Below are positions 7,610 through 11,892 of a stretch of 11,892 nucleotides of DNA, piece by piece. Under the pieces are notes generated by a model, which was not told the origin of the DNA, searched no databases, and saw only the letters and a program-made list of their open reading frames with translations. The number at the start of each line of letters is the position of its first letter. Positions within the stretch are counted from its first letter, which is position 1. Source of the stretch: Clostridia bacterium (GTDB taxonomy: Bacteria > Bacillota > Clostridia > Christensenellales > Aristaeellaceae); NCBI GenBank assembly GCA_030526935.1, contig JAUNBY010000058.1, positions 1 through 11,892 on the forward strand. The letters are read 5' to 3'. The position numbers were made by a program, and so were the translations under genes.

Positions 7610-7652
7610 AGGAGTCCCCTCTACGCCGTATGCGCTGTTTAAATTGTTAATT
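7597..7652. terminator. Weak A/T-rich hairpin between convergent genes
   Basis: AATTAACA (7597-7604) and TGTTAATT (7645-7652) are perfect 8-bp inverted arms spanning the 37-bp gap between the S41-like gene and the serpin; each stop codon lies within or beside an arm. The loop is long and there is no U-tract, so a role as a bidirectional terminator is tentative. Confidence 0.25.
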
Positions 7653-8747
7653 CTCCGGGTTTACGACGCAGGCTGCGAAAAGCGTCTGCGAGGATATTTC
7701 GTCGCGTATGAGCAGTATAAACGGCCTGTCCAGCGTCAGGCGCACAAAGTCCTCCTCGAGAATGAGGCTTTTATTCGCTATGACTGCCTGTGTCACGGCG
7801 GCGGCGCGGGTGCCGTCCTCGTCGAGCTTCAATACGACTTTTTGCGCCACTTCGGATAGCATCAGGTCGTCTTTTCCGTTGATGCCCGAGAAATCCGCGC
7901 CCAGCGAAAACGCCTCGGTTATTCCTGCTTCGACGAGGTGTTGAGACAGCTTTACATCGCCCGAAAGGTCGAGCTTTGGCATCGACAGACGGACGTTTAC
8001 GTATTCAAGCCCGTCGAATATCGCGTATCCCTCGCTTATAAGCCTGTCAAGCGCCTCGTCCATTCCGCCCTCGTCGGGGAGTACCATATAGGCGTTAAGC
8101 CCTTCGCCTGCATAGGGAAGTCTCGCGAGTCGAAGATCCCCGTTTACGGCGTAATCCATAAAGCGGGTCGAATTTATGAAGGGAACTGTTGCCACTGCGT
8201 CCGCGAGATGAAACTCCGCCTCTCGGGTATCTATAGCCTTGAACGGCTCATGCCATCCGGCATCCATGGATATGGCGTTTAAGAGCAACAGCCTCGTATT
8301 CTCATCTAATGGTTCGGTCAATAGTGGCGATATAAGGCCGTCGGTTGTCTCGCTTGCCCACTGGTTTATCTCGTCCGTTCGAGATGTATCGAGGTCGAAA
8401 ATTCGTGCCTGATACTTTTCGAGGGCCTTAAGGTATTCGTCGCTCACTTCGGCTTGATCGTCGATGAACGCGGCGTTCGCGGTATATACGCCGTTTGCGT
8501 CGACGTTTCCGGGAGAGACGATTTCAAGCGCCGCGAGCAACTGCGAGCGCGTATCGCCCATTGCCCCATCGCTGGCCATCGACAGCGCCGTGTAAAGCGA
8601 ATAGGGGGATAAAAGCGCGTTTTCCTCATCGGAATAGCTCGCTTTGAGCATTTCAAATCCCAGCTTCTCGCCGGGAATAGCCTGTTCCGCCGCGGCTTGC
8701 GGGGATGCCATAAGCATTATCATCATTGCGGCTATCAATGCCTTCAT
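7647..8747 (-). CDS. Secreted serpin (serine protease inhibitor)
   Basis: Serpin of 366 residues. The start at 8747 is preferred over one two codons upstream because GGAGG is then 8 nt away, and it begins a signal peptide with Lys2 and a hydrophobic core, likely cleaved after Ala20 (QAAA then EQ). Core motifs follow: SPYSLYTALSM (47-57), GAMGDTRSQL (62-71), NAISMDAGW (157-165), and the serpin signature LTLDRPFILLI (337-347). The hinge GTRAAAVTQA (312-321) is Ala-rich, as needed for loop insertion, although Arg replaces the usual Glu at P13. Counting 15 residues from the hinge Gly puts Lys326-Ser327 at P1-P1', suggesting trypsin-like target enzymes. I-A-N-K-S-L resembles the antithrombin loop I-A-G-R-S-L. 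It probably protects the cell surface or surroundings from host or microbial proteases. No lipobox is seen. Its promoter is not evident. Confidence 0.93.
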   Translation of the reverse strand: MKALIAAMMIMLMASPQAAAEQAIPGEKLGFEMLKASYSDEENALLSPYSLYTALSMASDGAMGDTRSQLLAALEIVSPGNVDANGVYTANAAFIDDQAEVSDEYLKALEKYQARIFDLDTSRTDEINQWASETTDGLISPLLTEPLDENTRLLLLNAISMDAGWHEPFKAIDTREAEFHLADAVATVPFINSTRFMDYAVNGDLRLARLPYAGEGLNAYMVLPDEGGMDEALDRLISEGYAIFDGLEYVNVRLSMPKLDLSGDVKLSQHLVEAGITEAFSLGADFSGINGKDDLMLSEVAQKVVLKLDEDGTRAAAVTQAVIANKSLILEEDFVRLTLDRPFILLIRDEISSQTLFAACVVNPEN

Positions 8748-8822
8748 TATCATTGCCTCCGGTTCTTTTGTCGTTATTTGTTTTCCCGTTTGTTTTCTTT
8801 GACGCGATAAAGCCGCGCACGG

Positions 8823-8851
8823 TTGCAATATGGCAGAATTGGTTGTATAAT
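8823..8851 (+). promoter_or_regulatory. Promoter of the mannitol-1-phosphate dehydrogenase-like gene
   Basis: TTGCAA (-35, 8823-8828) and a perfect TATAAT (-10, 8846-8851) are separated by 17 bp. AAGGAG at 8871-8876 precedes the start codon by 9 nt. The region is shared with the divergent serpin, for which no good promoter was found on the minus strand. Confidence 0.65.
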
Positions 8852-8885
8852 GGACAGGCGATGTCAGCAAAAGGAGTGGAAACAT

Positions 8886-10097
8886 ATGAAGGCTGTAATG
8901 TACGGCGCGGGAAATATAGGGCGCGGATTCATAGGTATGCTTTTTTCAAAGTCGGGATATGAGGTGGCGTTTGTGGACGTCGCGGAGCCGGTCGTCGCCG
9001 CGATAAACGACAGACGCGAATATCCGGTTCGCATCGTCTCAAACGACGGCTGCGAGGACATCATCGTCAAAAACGTCCGCGCGGTAGACGGCAAGGACGC
9101 GCCTTCTGTAGCCCGCGCGATCGACGAGGCGGACATAATGGCTACGGCGGTAGGCGTAAACGTCATGAAGTTCATAGCTCCCGTAATAGCCCAGGGCATA
9201 AAACTAAGATGCAAAAACGGACGCAAGCCCCTCAATATAATCATCTGCGAAAATTTAATAGACGCCAACAAGGTCATGGCGAAACTTATAAAGGCCAGCC
9301 TCACCGACGAGGAAAAGGCGTGGTTTGATAAAAACATCGGACTGGTTGAAGCGTCGATAGGACGCATGGTTCCCGTACAGACGGACGAAATGAAGGACGG
9401 CGACCCTCTGCGGGTATGCGTGGAGCGCTACGGCTTCCTGCCCGTAGATCTCGAAGCCTTTGCGGGAGATATACCGAGGGTCAATTCGATGATACCGTTC
9501 AAGCCGTTCGATTTCTACATTCGCCGAAAGCTCTTCATTCACAATATGGGACACGCGACATGCGCGTATCTGGGCATAATAAAGGGCGTTCAATATATAT
9601 ACGAATCCATAGACGACGCGGAGGTAAGGCTCATATGCCAGTCGGCCATGACCGAAAGCGCGGTAGCTCTAAGCAAGGCTTACGGTCTTGATATAGCCCC
9701 CGTCGTAAACCACGTTTTCGACCTGCTTTTACGCTTTGAGAATAAGGCGCTCATGGACACCTGCGCCAGAGTCGGCGGCGATACGGTAAGGAAGCTCGCC
9801 GCAAACGACAGGCTCATAGGCGCGGCGGGTATGTGCCTGGAAAACGGCGTCGTGCCTATGTTCATAGCCGCAGGCGCCGCGGCGGCTGTCAGGGCGCATA
9901 TCGAGACAAACGGCGAGGTTCAGTCCGAATCCTCGGCTCGGCGCGCGCTCAAGGAGCTTTCCGGCCTCGATGACGGGGACAGGCTCAAGGAAATGATCAT
10001 AAAAATGTACGCGCTTATCATAGGCGGGGCATCAATGCGCGAAATTCGCCAGGCCGCCGACCGCGAGCGCATATCCGCCTGCGGGGACATAGCCTGA
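8886..10097 (+). CDS. mtlD: Mannitol-1-phosphate 5-dehydrogenase-like polyol dehydrogenase
   Basis: NAD-dependent enzyme expected to interconvert mannitol 1-phosphate and fructose 6-phosphate in the cytoplasm. The 403-residue protein follows E. coli MtlD (382 aa) by eye: dinucleotide-binding GAGNIGRGFIG (7-17), acidic end of strand two at Asp31, LNIIICENL (116-124), VGL-like IGLVEASIGRMVP (151-163), and RFENKALMDTCARVGGD (283-299). The catalytic triad of the long-chain mannitol dehydrogenases, Lys-x4-Asn-x2-His, is present as Lys215, Asn220 and His223. Start 8886 fits AAGGAG spacing and the N-terminal strand MKAVMYG; an upstream in-frame ATG at 8823 lies inside the promoter. No mannitol PTS genes are adjacent, so another sugar-phosphate or polyol substrate of the same family (for example tagaturonate or altronate-type) cannot be excluded. 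Confidence 0.85.
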   Translation: MKAVMYGAGNIGRGFIGMLFSKSGYEVAFVDVAEPVVAAINDRREYPVRIVSNDGCEDIIVKNVRAVDGKDAPSVARAIDEADIMATAVGVNVMKFIAPVIAQGIKLRCKNGRKPLNIIICENLIDANKVMAKLIKASLTDEEKAWFDKNIGLVEASIGRMVPVQTDEMKDGDPLRVCVERYGFLPVDLEAFAGDIPRVNSMIPFKPFDFYIRRKLFIHNMGHATCAYLGIIKGVQYIYESIDDAEVRLICQSAMTESAVALSKAYGLDIAPVVNHVFDLLLRFENKALMDTCARVGGDTVRKLAANDRLIGAAGMCLENGVVPMFIAAGAAAAVRAHIETNGEVQSESSARRALKELSGLDDGDRLKEMIIKMYALIIGGASMREIRQAADRERISACGDIA

Positions 10098-10137
10098 TAG
10101 CGGCGTTTGCCGCGCGCGAAGAGAGGACGGGTATAAA

Positions 10138-10171
10138 CGCATGCCGGTAAACGAAGCTTTGCCGGTATGCG
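10138..10171 (+). terminator. Long stable hairpin downstream of the polyol dehydrogenase
   Basis: Arms CGCATGCCGGTAAA (10138-10151) and TTTGCCGGTATGCG (10158-10171) form a 14-bp stem with two G-U pairs and a CGAAGC loop. No U-tract follows on either strand. It probably blocks exonucleases or aids factor-dependent termination after the dehydrogenase gene; a shorter stem GCGGC/GCCGC (about 10100-10113) lies just before it. Confidence 0.5.
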
Positions 10172-10237
10172 CATTCGCGAGACATGGAAGACGAAAAAAG
10201 TTAACGAATCCGCAATGGGAAAGTTTTCACGGCACTA

Positions 10238-10266
10238 TTGACAACTTGCAGACAATGGATTAAAAT
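10238..10266 (+). promoter_or_regulatory. Strong promoter of the tRNA-Ser gene
   Basis: Perfect -35 TTGACA (10238-10243), 17-bp spacer and -10 TAAAAT (10261-10266), 27 bp before the mature tRNA 5' end. The near-consensus sequence matches a stable-RNA promoter. Confidence 0.85.
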
Positions 10267-10293
10267 ATCATATGCGCGCGCCAAATAGAATCT

Positions 10294-10382
10294 GGAAGAG
10301 TATCGAAGTGGTCATAACGGCCCTGACTCGAAATCAGGTGACGGGCAACCGTCCGTGGGTTCGAATCCCACCTCTTCCGCCA
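10294..10382 (+). tRNA. tRNA-Ser (anticodon CGA)
   Basis: Class II tRNA of 89 nt with encoded CCA. The acceptor stem GGAAGAG (10294-10300) pairs with CTCTTCC (10372-10378), with G as discriminator and CCA at 10380-10382. The anticodon stem CCTGA/TCAGG encloses loop CTCGAAA, placing the anticodon CGA, which reads UCG. A long variable arm built on GACGG/CCGTC, typical of serine tRNAs, precedes the T arm GTGGG-TTCGAAT-CCCAC. Confidence 0.97.
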
Positions 10383-10387
10383 GTCGG

Positions 10388-10420
10388 AAAGCCAGCGGCC
10401 TCAAAGGTTGCTGGCTTTTC
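10388..10420 (+). terminator. Intrinsic terminator of tRNA-Ser
   Basis: Arms AAAGCCAGCGGCCT (10388-10401) and AGGTTGCTGGCTTT (10405-10418) form a 14-bp stem with two G-U pairs and a CAA loop. The TTTT run at 10416-10419 closes the 3' arm. It begins 5 nt after the tRNA CCA end. Confidence 0.75.
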
Positions 10421-10473
10421 AAGTATTATAAAGCGATGAGAAACACTCGTCTTATGAGTGCGGAGGTTTGAAT

Positions 10474-11469
10474 ATGCCATTATACATAGTCAGAAACGAC
10501 ATAACTAAAATGTCGACGGACGCCATAGTCAACGCCGCCAACACCTCGCTTCTCGGCGGGGGAGGCGTAGACGGCTGCATTCATCGCGCCGCGGGGCCGC
10601 GTCTGATTGAGGAGTGCAGAACACTGGGCGGGTGTGAGACCGGAGACGCGAAGATCACAAAGGGATATGATTTGCCCTGCAAATATATCATTCATACGGC
10701 GGGCCCCATATGGCGAGGCGGACATAATGGGGAGCGTGACAAGCTCGTTTCATGCTACAGGCGGTCCCTGGCATTAGCGCGGGAATACGGTTGTGAGTCG
10801 GTGGCCTTCCCTTTGATTTCGGCGGGAGTATACGGTTATCCAAAGAATCAGGCGCTGCATGTCGCGGTCGATATTATAAGCGAGTTTCTCTTTGAAAACG
10901 ACATGACCGTCTATATCGTTATCTTTGACCGCAAGGCGTATCAGATCAGCGAAAAGCTGTTTTCCGATATTGAAGAATACATAGACGATAACTATGTGGA
11001 CGAACACACAGACGATGTATCGGCGCGCCTGCGAAGACAGCGGCACCTCGAAGTGGACGAGGGTATGCAGTGCATAGAATTTCCCATGGCGAAGTCCATA
11101 CAGAGCCTTGACGATGTCGTGAGCCGTCTCGACGAGAGTTTCTCCGAAATGCTGCTGCGGAAGATTGACGAATCCGGCATGACCGACGCTCAGTGCTATA
11201 AGAAGGCTAACATCGACCGCAAGCTCTTCTCAAAGATACGCTCGGACAAACTCTATAAGCCGTCCAAGCCCACGGCGATTGCCTTTGCCATAGCCCTTGA
11301 ACTGCCTCTTGAGGAAACGAAGAATATGCTAATGAAGGCGGGCTTCGCGCTCTCGCGCTCAAGCAAGTTTGACGTTATTATTGAGTATTTCATCGAACAC
11401 GAAAACTACAATATCTTCGAGATTAACGAAGCCCTGTTCGCGTTTGACCAGAGCTTGCTCGGAGCATAG
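10474..11469 (+). CDS. Macro-domain protein (ADP-ribose binding/hydrolysing) with C-terminal helical domain
   Basis: Protein of 331 residues. The first ~165 form a macro domain: D-A-I-V-N-A-A-N (16-23), the Gly-rich loop LLGGGGVDG (26-34) with His37, YIIHTAGP (71-78), and FPLISAGVYGYP (112-123). Relatives bind ADP-ribose and often remove it from proteins or from O-acetyl-ADP-ribose; this is likely but not shown. After an acidic, Arg-rich linker (165-215), residues about 216-331 form an all-helical domain with an HTH-like segment (MTDAQCYKKANIDRKLFSKI, 236-255). This appendage occurs, to my recollection, on many macro proteins of Clostridia and has no clear function. Start 10474 is preferred for GGAGG at 10462-10466 (7 nt); a TTG at 10468 is too close. 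It is unlikely to be DarG, since no DarT toxin gene is adjacent. Confidence 0.9.
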   Translation: MPLYIVRNDITKMSTDAIVNAANTSLLGGGGVDGCIHRAAGPRLIEECRTLGGCETGDAKITKGYDLPCKYIIHTAGPIWRGGHNGERDKLVSCYRRSLALAREYGCESVAFPLISAGVYGYPKNQALHVAVDIISEFLFENDMTVYIVIFDRKAYQISEKLFSDIEEYIDDNYVDEHTDDVSARLRRQRHLEVDEGMQCIEFPMAKSIQSLDDVVSRLDESFSEMLLRKIDESGMTDAQCYKKANIDRKLFSKIRSDKLYKPSKPTAIAFAIALELPLEETKNMLMKAGFALSRSSKFDVIIEYFIEHENYNIFEINEALFAFDQSLLGA

Positions 11470-11474
11470 GGAAG

Positions 11475-11494
11475 CAACAAATTGAAATTTGTTG
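11475..11494. repeat. A/T-rich dyad after the macro-domain gene
   Basis: Perfect 9-bp inverted arms CAACAAATT (11475-11483) and AATTTGTTG (11486-11494) separated by two bases, 5 nt after the macro-domain stop codon. It could be a weak terminator or a protein-binding site for the downstream promoter; no U-tract follows. Confidence 0.45.
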
Positions 11495-11527
11495 AAATGA
11501 TTTATTTTCACCTAACTTTTGTGTGTA

Positions 11528-11556
11528 TTGCAGGTTGTCCATAAATGTGTTATAAT
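11528..11556 (+). promoter_or_regulatory. Extended -10 promoter of the EamA-type gene
   Basis: Perfect TATAAT (11551-11556) preceded by TG and one base, an extended -10. A poor -35, TTGCAG (11528-11533), sits 17 bp upstream. Transcription would start near 11562-11564, leaving a leader of about 75 nt. Confidence 0.6.
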
Positions 11557-11565
11557 ATTTCAAAA

Positions 11566-11631
11566 TACGGGTGAGCACCTACCGACAATCAGGCTAAACT
11601 GGCTGTCATATTTTTCGGGCCAGTTTTGGAG
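11566..11631 (+). promoter_or_regulatory. Structured 5' leader, candidate riboswitch or attenuator
   Basis: The leader can form hairpin P1 (11568-11584, CGG/CCG with inner GGT/ACC, loop GAGC) and hairpin P2 (11584-11607, GACA/TGTC and CAG/CTG, loop GCTAAA-like). The P1 loop AGC can pair with GCT in the P2 loop. A competing helix, AAACTGGC (11596-11603) with GCCAGTTT (11619-11626), would destroy P2, ends in TTTT, and abuts the GGAG ribosome binding site (11628-11631). Two exclusive folds before a transporter gene suggest ligand control. The two-hairpin, kissing-loop design recalls guanidine-IV (mepA) riboswitches, from memory and unverified. Confidence 0.45.
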
Positions 11632-11636
11632 AAACT

Positions 11637-11892
11637 ATGAGTTTTTCAATGATTTGGCCCATTGCACTAATTGTCCTATCAAATGTGTTCTACAACATCT
11701 GTTCAAAAGAAATTCCATCCGATATCAATCCATTTGCTGCTTTGTCAGCCACATATGTTATCGGCGCAGTTTTCTCCGCAATTTTGTATTTTATGCTTAA
11801 TCGAGGAGAAAATCTACTGCAAGAATACAACAAACTTAACTGGAGCAGTTTTATTCTTGGTCTGGCAATTGTAGGGTTGGAAGCCGGTTCTA
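11637..11892 (+). CDS. EamA/DMT-family membrane transporter, N-terminal part
   Basis: Partial gene; 85 codons are present and the frame is still open at the window end. The start is supported by GGAG at 11628-11631, 5 nt upstream. The translation has a first hydrophobic helix (about residues 3-18, with a Tyr-Asn-Ile-Cys end), a short loop containing P-S-D-I-N-P-F, a second helix (about 31-53), a polar stretch (54-69) and the start of a third (70-83). The I-N-P-F-A-x-L start of helix two resembles small EamA transporters of the drug/metabolite transporter superfamily, often exporters. Codon use is markedly more A/T-rich than in the genes to the left. The structured leader upstream suggests that expression responds to a small ligand. 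Confidence 0.7.
   Translation, partial: MSFSMIWPIALIVLSNVFYNICSKEIPSDINPFAALSATYVIGAVFSAILYFMLNRGENLLQEYNKLNWSSFILGLAIVGLEAGS

Noticed and set aside
8823..8885. Upstream ATG start for the polyol dehydrogenase
   Set aside because: It would add 21 residues encoded by the promoter region itself; the ATG at 8886 has a good ribosome binding site and begins the conserved first strand.
10294..10382. tRNA-Ser 3' end as a phage or island attachment site
   Set aside because: No second copy of the tRNA 3' end and no integrase were seen in the window.
10474..11469. DarG antitoxin of a DarTG toxin-antitoxin pair
   Set aside because: There is a macro domain with a C-terminal extension, but no DarT-like gene is adjacent; the neighbours are a tRNA gene and a transporter.
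1..11892. CRISPR arrays, insertion sequences, rRNA genes
   Set aside because: No regularly spaced repeats, transposase-like frames or rRNA segments were seen.

Overview
The window reads as chromosomal DNA of an anaerobic, probably gut-associated member of the Bacillota (Clostridia). This rests on strong AGGAGG-type ribosome binding sites, sigma-A-like promoters, an AgrC-like kinase with a LytTR regulator, an FMN/FAD flavoprotein reductase typical of gut anaerobes, a secreted serpin, and a macro-domain protein of a type I associate with Lachnospiraceae-like bacteria. No gene pins down a genus. Most of the window is of moderate G+C; the last ~420 bases are clearly more A/T-rich.

Layout: (1) 1-1975, a monocistronic fucI (L-fucose isomerase) with its own promoter and a terminator shared with the convergent operon. 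(2) 2032-4076, minus strand, a two-gene operon: LytTR response regulator followed by a membrane-bound AgrC-like histidine kinase, overlapping by ATGA. (3) 4077-4245, a divergent control region with a near-consensus promoter for the regulator, two 21-bp-phased direct repeats that look like a LytTR operator, and two perfect dyads. (4) 4246-7609, plus strand, a Tat-exported FMN-binding/FAD reductase followed by an S41-fold protein that appears to have lost its catalytic Ser and Lys. (5) 7647-8747, minus strand, a secreted serpin whose reactive loop suggests Lys at P1. (6) 8886-10097, a mannitol-1-phosphate-5-dehydrogenase-like polyol dehydrogenase. (7) 10098-10473, a stable hairpin, a strong promoter, tRNA-Ser(CGA) and its terminator. 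(8) 10474-11469, a macro-domain protein with an uncharacterised C-terminal helical domain. (9) 11470-11892, an A/T-rich segment with an extended -10 promoter, a structured switch-like leader and the first 85 codons of an EamA/DMT-type membrane transporter that runs off the end.

How they may work together: the kinase/regulator pair probably senses an extracellular signal and controls itself and the divergent reductase. The reductase would act outside the membrane as a terminal electron acceptor enzyme for an unidentified organic substrate. The S41-like gene follows it in the same direction and may be co-transcribed across an intergenic hairpin. The fucose and polyol enzymes fit a carbohydrate-fermenting gut lifestyle, and the serpin could protect against trypsin-like proteases.

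The best candidates for something undescribed are the LytTR-controlled reductase plus pseudo-S41 locus and the small switch-like leader in front of the EamA-type gene. All family assignments were made by eye from conserved motifs; no database search was run.
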